Shown here: in pieces, positions 26,331-38,582 of the stretch
Numbering within the stretch: the stretch's first letter is position 1
Layout: the number at the start of each line of letters is the position of its first letter
From: Ptiloglossa arizonensis
Taxonomy: Eukaryota; Arthropoda; Insecta; Hymenoptera; Colletidae
Assembly: GCF_051014685.1 (NCBI RefSeq)
Contig: NW_027479042.1
Location: forward strand, 186,001 to 250,000
Length of the DNA: 64,000 nucleotides
Direction of reading: 5' to 3'
Made by a program: the position numbers and the translations under genes
Notes under the pieces: generated by a model
The model's database searches: none
Told to the model about the DNA's origin: nothing
The model's input: only the letters and a program-made list of their open reading frames with translations

Positions 26331-28834
26331 GATGCGACAGGAATTTTTTGGTTAGGTCCATCCGTTCGCAAGATATGGGAGTTTGAAGCTAAGAAGTGGT
26401 TGAGAAGAGAACAAATTTTTCGCAATTCTGCTGTTTCAAACGCTTAACCAGAATGGCCTAGGGAAAAAATGCCCGTACCGTTGTAATCGGGCGAGTTTCT
26501 ACTTTCAGATGCAATAGGAATTTTTGGGTTAGGTCAATCCGTTCGCCAGATATGGGAGTTTGAAACTAAGAATAGGTTGAGAAGACAACAAATTTTTCGC
26601 ACTTCTGCTGCTCCAAACGCTTAACCAGAATGGCCTACGGAAAAAATACACATACCGTTGTAATCGGGCCAGTTTCTACTTTCAGATGCAATAGGAATTT
26701 TTGGGTTAGGTCAATCCGTTCGCGAGATATGGGAGTTTGAAGCCAAGAAATGGTTGAGAAGGCAAAAAATTTTTCGCAATTCTGCTGCTTCAAACGCTTA
26801 ACCAGAATGGCCTAGGGAAAAAATACACATACCGTTGTAATCGGGCGAGTTTCTACTTTCAGATGCAATGGGAATTTTTGGGTTAGGTCAAACCGTTCGC
26901 GACATATGGGAGTTTGAAACTAAGAAATGGTTGAGAAGAGAACAAATTTTTCGCAATTCTGCTGCTTCAAACGCTTAACCGGAATGGCCTAGGGAAAAAA
27001 TACACATACCGTTGTAATCGGGCGAGTTTCTACTTTCAGATGCAATAGGAATTTTTGGGTTAGGTCAATCCGTTCGCCAGATACGGGAGTTTGGAACTAA
27101 GAATAGGTTGAGAAGACAACAAATTTTTCGCAATTCTGCTGCTCCAAACGCTTAACCAGAGTGGCCTACGGAAAAAATACACACACCGTTGTAATCGGGC
27201 GAGTTTCTACTTTCAGATGCAACAGGAATTTTTGGGTTAGGTCAATCCGTTCGCGAGATATGGGAGTTTGAAGCTAAGAAATGGTTGAGAAGAGAACAAA
27301 TTTTTCGCAATTCTGCTGCTCCCAACGCTTAACCAAAATGGCCTAGGGAAAAAATACACATACCGTTGTAATCGGCCGAGTTTCTACTTTCAGATGCGAC
27401 AGGAATTTTTTGGTTAGGTCAATCCGTTCGCGAGATATGGGAGTTTGAAGCTAAGAAGTGGTTGAGAAGAGAACAAATTTTTCGCAATTCTGCTGTTTCA
27501 AACGCTTAACCAGAATGGCCTAGGGAAAAAATGCCCGTACCGTTGTAATCGGGCGAGTTTCTACTTTCAGATGCAATAGGAATTTTTGGGTTAGGTCAAT
27601 CCGTTCGCCAGATATGGGAGTTTGAAACTAAGAATAGGTTGAGAAGACAACAAATTTTTCGCACTTCTGCTGCTCCAAACGCTTAACCAGAATGGCCTAC
27701 GGAAAAAATACACATACCGTTGTAATCGGGCCAGTTTCTACTTTCAGATGCAATAGGAATTTTTGGGTTAGGTCAATCCGTTCGCGAGATATGGGAGTTT
27801 GAAGCCAAGAAATGGTTGAGAAGGCAAAAAATTTTTCGCAATTCTGCTGCTTCAAACGCTTGTCCAGAATGGCCTAGGGAAAAAATACACATACCGTTGT
27901 AATCGGGCGAGTTTCTACTTTCAGACGCAGCAGGAATTTTTGTGTTTGGTCAATCCGTTCGCGAGATATGGGAGTTTGAAGCTAAGAAATGGTTGAGAAG
28001 AGAACAAATTTTTCGCAATTCTGCTGCTCCAAACGCTTAACCGGAATGGCCTAGGGAAAAAATACACATACCGTTGTAATCGGGCGAGTTTCTACTTTCA
28101 GATGCAATAGGAATTTTTGGGTTAGGTCAATCCGTTCGCGAGATATGGGTGTTTGAAGACAAGAAATGGTTGAGAAGAGAACAAATTTTTCGCAATTCTG
28201 CTGCTCCCAACGCTTAACCAAAATGGCCTAGGGAAAAAATACACATACCGTTGTAATCGGCCGAGTTTCTAATTTCAGATGCGACAGGAATTTTTTGGTT
28301 AGGTCAATCCGTTCGCGAGATATGGGAGTTTGAAGCTAAGAAGTGGTTGAGAAGAGAACAAATTTTTCGCAATTCTGCTGCTTCAAACGCTTAACCAGAA
28401 TGGCCTAGGGAAAAAATGCCCGTACCGTTGTAATCGGGCGAGTTTCTACTTTCAGATGCAATAGGAATTTTTGGGTTAGGTCAATCCGTTCGCCAGATAT
28501 GGGAGTTTGAAACTAAGAATAGGTTGAGAAGACAACAAATTTTTCGCACTTCTGCTGCTCCAAACGCTTAACCAGAATGGCATACGGAAAAAATACACAT
28601 ACCGTTGTAATCGGGCCAGTTTCTACTTTCAGATGCAATAGGAATTTTTGGGTTAGGTCAATCCGTTCGCGAGATATGGGAGTTTGAAGCCAAGAAATGG
28701 TTGAGAAGGCAAAAAATTTTTCGCAATTCTGCTGCTTCAAACGCTTATCCAGAATGGCCTAGGGAAAAAATACACATACCGTTGTAATCGGGCGAGTTTC
28801 TACTTTCAGACGCAGCAGGAATTTTTGTGTTAGG
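26330..28834 (+). repeat. Mixed 5-, 6- and 7-monomer spacings
   Basis: The variant GATGCGACAGG occurs at 26331, 27393, 28278 and 29517. Spacings are 1062, 885 and 1239 bp (6, 5 and 7 monomers). The same monomer types as in the 7-monomer array are present, but with single monomers added or removed between repeats of the block. CTGCTGTTTCAAACG at about 26430 and 27492 supports the 6-monomer step. No gene or foreign sequence is present. Confidence 0.78.
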
Positions 28835-31540
28835 TCAATCCGTTCGCCAGATATGGGAGTTTGAAACTAAGAATAGGTTGAGAAGACAACAAATTTTTCG
28901 CACTTCTGCTGCTCCAAACGCTTAACCAGAATGGCCTACGGAAAAAATACACATACCGTTGTAATCGGGCCAGTTTCTACTTTCAGATGCAATAGGAATT
29001 TTTGGGTTAGGTCAATCCGTTCGCGAGATATGGGAGTTTGAAGCCAAGAAATGGTTGAGAAGGCAAAAAATTTTTCGCAATTCTGCTGCTTCAAACGCTT
29101 GTCCAGAATGGCCTAGGGAAAAAATACACATACCGTTGTAATCGGGCGAGTTTCTACTTTCAGACGCAGCAGGAATTTTTGTGTTTGGTCAATCCGTTCG
29201 CGAGATATGGGAGTTTGAAGCTAAGAAATGGTTGAGAAGAGAACAAATTTTTCGCAATTCTGCTGCTCCAAACGCTTAACCGGAATGGCCTAGGGAAAAA
29301 ATACACATACCGTTGTAATCGGGCGAGTTTCTACTTTCAGATGCAATAGGAATTTTTGGGTTAGGTCAATCCGTTCGCGAGATATGGGTGTTTGAAGACA
29401 AGAAATGGTTGAGAAGAGAACAAATTTTTCGCAATTCTGCTGCTCCCAACGCTTAACCAAAATGGCCTAGGGAAAAAATACACATACCGTTGTAATCGGC
29501 CGAGTTTCTAATTTCAGATGCGACAGGAATTTTTTGGTTAGGTCAATCCGTTCGCGAGATATGGGAGTTTGAAGCTAAGAAGTGGTTGAGAAGAGAACAA
29601 ATTTTTCGCAATTCTGCTGCTTCAAACGCTTAACCAGAATGGCCTAGGGAAAAAATGCCCGTACCGTTGTAATCGGGCGAGTTTCTACTTTCAGATGCAA
29701 TAGGAATTTTTGGGTTAGGTCAATCCGTTCGCCAGATATGGGAGTTTGAAACTAAGAATAGGTTGAGAAGACAACAAATTTTTCGCACTTCTGCTGCTCC
29801 AAACGCTTAACCAGAATGGCCTACGGAAAAAATACACATACCGTTGTAATCGGGCCAGTTTCTACTTTCAGATGCAATAGGAATTTTTGGGTTAGGTCAA
29901 TCCGTTCGCGAGATATGGGAGTTTGAAGCCAAGAAATGGTTGAGAAGGCAAAAAATTTTTCGCAATTCTGCTGCTTCAAACGCTTATCCAGAATGGCCTA
30001 GGGAAAAAATACACATACCGTTGTAATCGGGCGAGTTTCTACTTTCAGACGCAGCAGGAATTTTTGTGTTTGGTCAATCCGTTCGCGAGATATGGGAGTT
30101 TGAAGCTAAGAAATGGTTGAGAAGAGAACAAATTTTTCGCAATTCTGCTGCTCCAAACGCTTAACCGGAATGGCCTAGGGAAAAAATACACATACCGTTG
30201 TAATCGGGCGAGTTTCTACTTTCAGATGCAATAGGAATTTTTGGGTTAGGTCAATCCGTTCGCGAGATATGGGTGTTTGAAGACAAGAAATGGTTGAGAA
30301 GGCAAAAAATTTTTCGCAATTCTGCTGCTCCAAACGCTTAACCAGAATTGCCTAGGGAAAAAATACACACACCGTTGTAATCGGGCGAGTTTCTACTTTC
30401 AGATGCAACAGGAATTTTTGGGTTAGGTCAATCCGTTCGCGAGATATGGGAGTTTGAAGCTAAGAAATGGTTGAGAAGAGAACAAATTTTTCGCAATTCT
30501 GCTGCTCCCAACGCTTAACCAAAATGGCCTAGGGAAAAAATACACATACCGTTGTAATCGGCCGAGTTTCTACTTTCAGATGCAACAGGAATTTTTGGGT
30601 TAGGTCAATCCGTTCGCGAAATATGGGAGTTTGAAGCTAAGGAATGGTTGAGAAGAGAACAAATTTTTCGCAATTCTGCTGCTTCAAACGCTTAACCAGA
30701 ATGGCCTAGGGAAAAAATACCCGTGCCGTTGTAATCGGGCAAGTTTCTACTTTCAGATGCAATAGGAATTTTTGGGTTAGGTCAATCCGTTCGCCAGATA
30801 TGGCAGTTTGAAACTAAGAATAGGTTGAGAAGACAACAAATTTTTCGCAATTCTGCTGCTTCAAACGCTTAACCAGAATGGCCTAGGGAAAAAATACACA
30901 TACCGTTGTAATCGGGCGAGTTTCTACTTTCAGATGCAATGGGAATTTTTGGGTTAGGTCAAACCGTTCGCGACATATGGGAGTTTGAAACTAAGAAATG
31001 GTTGAGAAGAGAACAAATTTTTCGCAATTCTGCTGCTTCAAACGCTTAACCAGAATGGCCTAGGGAAAAAATACCCGTACCGTTGTAATCGGGCGAGTTT
31101 CTACTTTCAGATGCAATAGGAATTTTTGGGTTAGGTCAATCCGTTCGCCAGATATGGGAGTTTGAAACTAAGAATAGGTTGAGAAGACAACAAATTTTTC
31201 GCAATTCTGCTGCTCCAAACGCTTAACCAGAACGGCCTACGGAAAAAATACACATACCGTTGTAATCGGGCGAGTTTCTACTTTCAGATGCAATAGGAAT
31301 TTTTGGGTTAGGTCAATCCGTTCGCGAGAAATGGGAGTTTGAAGCCAAGAAATGGTTGAGAAGGCAAAAAATTTTTCGCAATTCTGCTGCTTCAAACGCT
31401 TAACCAGAATGGCCTAGGGAAAAAATACACATACCGTTGTAATCGGGCGAGATTCTACTTTCAGATGCAATGGGAATTTTTGGGTTAGGTCAAACCGTTC
31501 GCGAGATATGGGAGTTTGAAGCTAAGAAATGGTTGAGAAG
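28835..31540 (+). repeat. 16-monomer duplicated block, copy 1
   Basis: This block recurs 2832 bp (16 x 177) downstream. Private variants shared at exactly that offset include CTTGTCCAGAATGG (29099), GTTCGCGAAATATGGG (30613), CCCGTGCCGTTG (30720), ATATGGCAGTTTG (30799), CCAGAACGGCC (31228) and CGCGAGAAATGGG (31325). The left junction shows as a hybrid tail, GTGTTAGGTC instead of GTGTTTGGTC, near 28828. Apart from the junctions I saw no difference between the copies, which points to a recent event. Confidence 0.88.
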
Positions 31541-31666
31541 AGAACAAATTTTTCGCAATTCTGCTGCTCCCAACGCTTAACCAAAATGGCCTAGGGAAAA
31601 AATGCCCGTACCGTTGTAATCGGGCGAGTTTCTACTTTCAGATGCAATAGGAATTTTTGGGTTAGG

Positions 31667-34372
31667 TCAATCCGTTCGCCAGATATGGGAGTTTGAAACT
31701 AAGAATAGGTTGAGAAGACAACAAATTTTTCGCACTTCTGCTGCTCCAAACGCTTAACCAGAATGGCCTACGGAAAAAATACACATACCGTTGTAATCGG
31801 GCCAGTTTCTACTTTCAGATGCAATAGGAATTTTTGGGTTAGGTCAATCCGTTCGCGAGATATGGGAGTTTGAAGCCAAGAAATGGTTGAGAAGGCAAAA
31901 AATTTTTCGCAATTCTGCTGCTTCAAACGCTTGTCCAGAATGGCCTAGGGAAAAAATACACATACCGTTGTAATCGGGCGAGTTTCTACTTTCAGACGCA
32001 GCAGGAATTTTTGTGTTTGGTCAATCCGTTCGCGAGATATGGGAGTTTGAAGCTAAGAAATGGTTGAGAAGAGAACAAATTTTTCGCAATTCTGCTGCTC
32101 CAAACGCTTAACCGGAATGGCCTAGGGAAAAAATACACATACCGTTGTAATCGGGCGAGTTTCTACTTTCAGATGCAATAGGAATTTTTGGGTTAGGTCA
32201 ATCCGTTCGCGAGATATGGGTGTTTGAAGACAAGAAATGGTTGAGAAGAGAACAAATTTTTCGCAATTCTGCTGCTCCCAACGCTTAACCAAAATGGCCT
32301 AGGGAAAAAATACACATACCGTTGTAATCGGCCGAGTTTCTAATTTCAGATGCGACAGGAATTTTTTGGTTAGGTCAATCCGTTCGCGAGATATGGGAGT
32401 TTGAAGCTAAGAAGTGGTTGAGAAGAGAACAAATTTTTCGCAATTCTGCTGCTTCAAACGCTTAACCAGAATGGCCTAGGGAAAAAATGCCCGTACCGTT
32501 GTAATCGGGCGAGTTTCTACTTTCAGATGCAATAGGAATTTTTGGGTTAGGTCAATCCGTTCGCCAGATATGGGAGTTTGAAACTAAGAATAGGTTGAGA
32601 AGACAACAAATTTTTCGCACTTCTGCTGCTCCAAACGCTTAACCAGAATGGCCTACGGAAAAAATACACATACCGTTGTAATCGGGCCAGTTTCTACTTT
32701 CAGATGCAATAGGAATTTTTGGGTTAGGTCAATCCGTTCGCGAGATATGGGAGTTTGAAGCCAAGAAATGGTTGAGAAGGCAAAAAATTTTTCGCAATTC
32801 TGCTGCTTCAAACGCTTATCCAGAATGGCCTAGGGAAAAAATACACATACCGTTGTAATCGGGCGAGTTTCTACTTTCAGACGCAGCAGGAATTTTTGTG
32901 TTTGGTCAATCCGTTCGCGAGATATGGGAGTTTGAAGCTAAGAAATGGTTGAGAAGAGAACAAATTTTTCGCAATTCTGCTGCTCCAAACGCTTAACCGG
33001 AATGGCCTAGGGAAAAAATACACATACCGTTGTAATCGGGCGAGTTTCTACTTTCAGATGCAATAGGAATTTTTGGGTTAGGTCAATCCGTTCGCGAGAT
33101 ATGGGTGTTTGAAGACAAGAAATGGTTGAGAAGGCAAAAAATTTTTCGCAATTCTGCTGCTCCAAACGCTTAACCAGAATTGCCTAGGGAAAAAATACAC
33201 ACACCGTTGTAATCGGGCGAGTTTCTACTTTCAGATGCAACAGGAATTTTTGGGTTAGGTCAATCCGTTCGCGAGATATGGGAGTTTGAAGCTAAGAAAT
33301 GGTTGAGAAGAGAACAAATTTTTCGCAATTCTGCTGCTCCCAACGCTTAACCAAAATGGCCTAGGGAAAAAATACACATACCGTTGTAATCGGCCGAGTT
33401 TCTACTTTCAGATGCAACAGGAATTTTTGGGTTAGGTCAATCCGTTCGCGAAATATGGGAGTTTGAAGCTAAGGAATGGTTGAGAAGAGAACAAATTTTT
33501 CGCAATTCTGCTGCTTCAAACGCTTAACCAGAATGGCCTAGGGAAAAAATACCCGTGCCGTTGTAATCGGGCAAGTTTCTACTTTCAGATGCAATAGGAA
33601 TTTTTGGGTTAGGTCAATCCGTTCGCCAGATATGGCAGTTTGAAACTAAGAATAGGTTGAGAAGACAACAAATTTTTCGCAATTCTGCTGCTTCAAACGC
33701 TTAACCAGAATGGCCTAGGGAAAAAATACACATACCGTTGTAATCGGGCGAGTTTCTACTTTCAGATGCAATGGGAATTTTTGGGTTAGGTCAAACCGTT
33801 CGCGACATATGGGAGTTTGAAACTAAGAAATGGTTGAGAAGAGAACAAATTTTTCGCAATTCTGCTGCTTCAAACGCTTAACCAGAATGGCCTAGGGAAA
33901 AAATACCCGTACCGTTGTAATCGGGCGAGTTTCTACTTTCAGATGCAATAGGAATTTTTGGGTTAGGTCAATCCGTTCGCCAGATATGGGAGTTTGAAAC
34001 TAAGAATAGGTTGAGAAGACAACAAATTTTTCGCAATTCTGCTGCTCCAAACGCTTAACCAGAACGGCCTACGGAAAAAATACACATACCGTTGTAATCG
34101 GGCGAGTTTCTACTTTCAGATGCAATAGGAATTTTTGGGTTAGGTCAATCCGTTCGCGAGAAATGGGAGTTTGAAGCCAAGAAATGGTTGAGAAGGCAAA
34201 AAATTTTTCGCAATTCTGCTGCTTCAAACGCTTAACCAGAATGGCCTAGGGAAAAAATACACATACCGTTGTAATCGGGCGAGATTCTACTTTCAGATGC
34301 AATGGGAATTTTTGGGTTAGGTCAAACCGTTCGCGAGATATGGGAGTTTGAAGCTAAGAAATGGTTGAGAAG
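31667..34372 (+). repeat. 16-monomer duplicated block, copy 2
   Basis: This is the downstream partner of the block 2832 bp upstream, with the same set of private variants (CTTGTCCAGAATGG at 31931, ATATGGCAGTTTG near 33631, CGCGAGAAATGGG near 34157). Identity ends near 34372: the upstream copy continues with GAGAACAAAT and this one with GACAACAAAT. The 5' junction near 31540-31667 joins a CTCCCAACGC monomer to an AATGCCCGTACC tail, a combination not expected from the neighbouring units. Confidence 0.86.
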
Positions 34373-37300
34373 ACAACAAATTTTTCGCAATTCTGCTGCT
34401 CCAAACGCTTAACCAGAATGGCCCACGGAAAAAATACAAATACCGTTGTAATCGGGCGAGTTTCTACTTTCAGATGCAATAGGAATTTTTGGGTTAGGTC
34501 AATCCGTTCGCCAGATACGGGAGTTTGGAACTTAGAATAGGTTGAGAAGACAACAAATTTTTCGCAATTCTGCTGCTCCAAACGCTTAACCAGAATGGCC
34601 TACGGAAAAAATACACATACCGTTGTAATCGGGCGAGTTTTTACTTTCAGATGCAATAGGAATTTTTGGGTTAGGTTAATCCGTTCGCGAGATATGGGAG
34701 TTTGAAGCCAAGAAATGGTTGAGAAGGCAAAAAATTTTTCGCAATTCTGCTGCTCCAAACGCTTAACCAGAATTGCCTAGGGAAAAAATACACACACCGT
34801 TGTAATCGGGCGAGTTTCTACTTTCAGATGCAACAGGAATTTTTGGGTTAGGTCAATCCGTTCGCGAGATATGGGAGTTTGAAGCTAAGAAATGGTTGAG
34901 AAGAGAACAAATTTTTCGCAATTCTGCTGCTCCCAACGCTTAACCAAAATGGCCTAGGGAAAAAATACCCGTAACGTTGTAATCGGGCGAGTTTCTACTT
35001 TCAGATGCAATAGGAATTTTTGGGTTAGGTCAATCCGTTCGCCAGATATGGGAGTTTGAAACTAAGAATAGGTTGAGAAGACAACAAATTTTTCGCACTT
35101 CTGCTGCTCCAAACGCTTAACCAGAATGGCCTACGGAAAAAATACACATACCGTTGTAATCGGGCCAGTTTCTACTTTCAGATGCAATAGGAATTTTTGG
35201 GTTAGGTCAATCCGTTCGCGAGATATGGGAGTTTGAAGCCAAGAAATGGTTGAGAAGGCAAAAAATTTTTCGCAATTCTGCTGCTTCAAACGCTTAACCA
35301 GAATGGCCTAGGGAAAAAATACACATACCGTTGTAATCGGGCGAGTTTCTACTTTCAGATGCAATGGGAATTTTTGGGTTAGGTCAAACCGTTCGCGACA
35401 TATGGGAGTTTGAAACTAAGAAATGGTTGAGAAGAGAACAAATTTTTCGCAATTCTGCTGCTTCAAACGCTTAACCATAGTGGCCAAGGGAAAAAATACC
35501 CGTACCGTTGTAATCGGGCGAGTTTCTACTTTCAGATGCAATAGGAATTTTTGGGTTAGGTCAATCCGTTCGCCACATATGGGAATTTGAAACTAAGAAT
35601 AGGTTGAGAAGACAACAAATTTTTCGCACTTCTGCTGCTCCAAACGCTTAACCAGAATGGCCTACGGAAAAAATACACATGCCGTTGTAATCGGGCGAGT
35701 TTCTACTTTCAGATGCAATAGGAATTTTTGGGTTAGGTCAATCCGTTCGCGAGATATGGGAGTTTGAAGCCAAGAAATGGTTGAGAAGGCAAAAAATTTT
35801 TCGCAATTCTGCTGCTTCAAACGCTTAACCAGAATGGCCTAGGGAAAAAATACACATACCGTTGTAATCGGGCGAGTTTCTACTTTCAGATGCAATGGGA
35901 ATTTTTGGGTTAGGTCAAACCGTTCGCGAGATATGGGAGTTTGAAGCTAAGAAATGGTTGAGAAGACAACAAATTTTTCGCAATTCTGCTGCTCCAAACG
36001 CTTAACCAGAATGGCCCACGGAAAAAATACAAATACCGTTGTAATCGGGCGAGTTTCTACTTTCAGATGCAATAGGAATTTTTGGGTTAGGTCAATCCGT
36101 TCGCCAGATACGGGAGTTTGGAACTTAGAATAGGTTGAGAAGACAACAAATTTTTCGCAATTCTGCTGCTCCAAACGCTTAACCAGAATGGCCTACGGAA
36201 AAAATACACATACCGTTGTAATCGGGCGAGTTTTTACTTTCAGATGCAATAGGAATTTTTGGGTTAGGTTAATCCGTTCGCGAGATATGGGAGTTTGAAG
36301 CCAAGAAATGGTTGAGAAGGCAAAAAATTTTTCGCAATTCTGCTGCTTCAAACGCTTAACCAGAATGGCCTAGGGAAAAAATACACATACCGTTGTAATC
36401 GGGCGAGTTTCTACTTTCAGATGCAATGGGAATTTTTGGGTTAGCTTAAACCGTTCGCGACATATGGGAGTTTGAAACTAAGAAATGTTTGAGAAGACAA
36501 CAAATTTTTCGCAATTCTGCTGCTCCAAACGCTTAACCAGAATGGCCTGGGGAAAAAATACACGTACCGTTGTAATCGGGCGAGTTTCTACTTTCAGATG
36601 CAATAGGACTTTTTGGGTCAGGTCAGTCCGTTCGCGAGATATGGGAGTTTGAAGCCAAGAAATGGTTGAGAAGGCAAAAAATTTTTCGCAATTCTGCTGC
36701 TTCAAAAGCTTAACCAGAATGGCCTAGGGAAAAAATACACATACCGTTGTAATTGGGCGAGTTTCTACTTTCAGATGCAATAGGAATTTTTGGGTTAGGT
36801 CAATCAGTACGCGACATATGGGAGTTTGAAGCTAAGAAATGGTTGAGAAGAGAACAAATTTTTCGCAATTCTGCTGCTCCAAACGCTTAACCGGAATGGC
36901 CTAGGGAAAAAATACACATACCGTTGTAATCGGGCGAGTTTCTGCTTTCAGATGCAATAGGAATTTTTGTGTTAGGTCAATCCGTTCGCGAGATATGGGA
37001 TTTTGAAGCTAAGAAATGGTAGAGAAGGCAAACAATTTTTCGCAATTCTGCTGCTCCAAACGCTTAACCAGAATGGCCCAGGGAGAAAATACACATTCCG
37101 TTCTAATTGGGCGAGTTTCTACTTTCAGATGCAATAGGAAGTTTTGGGTTAGGTCAATCCGTTCGAGACATATGGGAGTTTGAAGCTAAGAAATGGTTGA
37201 GAAGAGAACAAATTTTTCGCAATTCTGCTGTTCCAAACGCTTAACCGGAATGGCCTAGGGAAAAAATACACATACCGTTGTAATCGGGCGAGTTTCTACA

Positions 37301-38582
37301 TTCAGACGCAACAGAAATTTTTGGGTTAGGTCAATCCGTTCGCGAGATATGGGAGTTTGAAGCTAAGAAATGGTTGAGAATACAACAAATTTTTCGCACT
37401 TCTGCTGCTCCAACCGCTTAACCAGAATGGCCCAGGGAAAAAATACACATACCGTTGTAATCGGGCGAGTTTCTACTTTCAGATGCAGTAGGAATTTTTG
37501 GATTAGGTCAGTCCGTTCGCGAGATATGGGAGTTTGAAGCCAAGAAATGGTTGAGAAGGCAAAAAATTTTTCGCAATTCTGCTGCTCCAAACGCTTAACC
37601 AGAATGGCCTAGGGAACAAATACACATACCGTTCTAATCGGGCGAGTTTCTACTTTCAGATGCAATAGGAATTTTTGGGTTAGGTCAATCCGTTCGCGAG
37701 ATATGGGAGTTTGAAGCTAAGAAATGGTTGAGAAGACAACAAATTTTTCGCAATTCTGCTGCTCCAAACGCTTAACCAGAATGGCCCAGGGAAAAAATAC
37801 AAATACCGTTGTAATCGGGCGAGTTTCTACTTTCGGATGCAATAGGAATTTTTGGGTTAGGTCAATCCGTTCGCCAGATACGGGAGTTTGGAACTAAGAA
37901 TGGGTTGAGAAGACAACAAATTTTTCGCAATTCTGCTGCTTCAAACGCTTAACCAGAATGGCCTACGGAAAAAATACACATACCGTTGTAATCGGGCGAG
38001 TTTCTACTTTCAGACGCAGCAGGAATTTTTGTGTTTGGTCAATCCGTTCGCGAGATATGGGAGTTTGAAGCTAAGAAATGGTTGAGAAGAGAACAAATTT
38101 TTCGCAATTCTGCTGCTCCAAACGCTTAACCGGAATGGCCTAGGGAAAAAATACACATACCGTTGTAATCGGGCGAGTTTCTACTTCCAGATGCAATAGG
38201 AATTTTTGGGTTAGGTCAATCCGTTCGCCAGATATGGGAGTTTGAAACTAAGAATAGGTTGAGAAGACAACAAATTTTTCGCACTTCTGCTGCTCCAAAC
38301 GCTTAACCAGAATGGCCTACGGAAAAAATACACATACCGTTGTAATCGGGCGAGTTTCTACTTTCAGATGCAATAGGAATTTTTGGGTTAGGTCAATCCG
38401 TTCGCGAGATATGGGAGTTTGAAACCAAGAAATGGTTGAGAAGGCAAAAAATTTTTCGCAATTCTGCTGCTTCAAACGCTTAACCAGAATGGCCTAGGGA
38501 AAAAATACACATACCGTTGTAATCGGGCGAGTTTCTACTTTCAGATGCAATGGGAATTTTTGGGTTAGGTCAAACCGTTCGC
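32565..38582 (+). repeat. 34-monomer block, copy 1 of a ~6-kb tandem duplication
   Basis: Markers here recur about 6.0-6.4 kb downstream. AATTGCC at 33178 and 39196 is 6018 bp (34 monomers) apart. TTAGCTTAAACC at 36441 and 42634 is 6193 bp apart (35 monomers less 2 bp). TTCGAGACATATGG, in monomers starting at 37158 and 43528, is 6370 bp apart (36 monomers less 2 bp). The stepwise growth in offset means copy 2 gained a monomer twice. The CTACTTCCAG variant at 38181 and 44551 keeps the last offset. Start and end are approximate. Confidence 0.8.
34250..36330 (+). repeat. Local 9-monomer repeat (1593 bp offset)
   Basis: The rare variant GGAACTTAGAATAGG occurs near 34526 and 36119, 1593 bp apart, with matching flanks on both sides. 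Each copy has GGCCCACGG upstream and a GAGTTTTTACTTTC tail downstream. In the partner 6-kb block the same marker pair, near 40543 and 41782, is only 7 monomers (1239 bp) apart, so two monomers were gained or lost since the large duplication. Confidence 0.78.
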
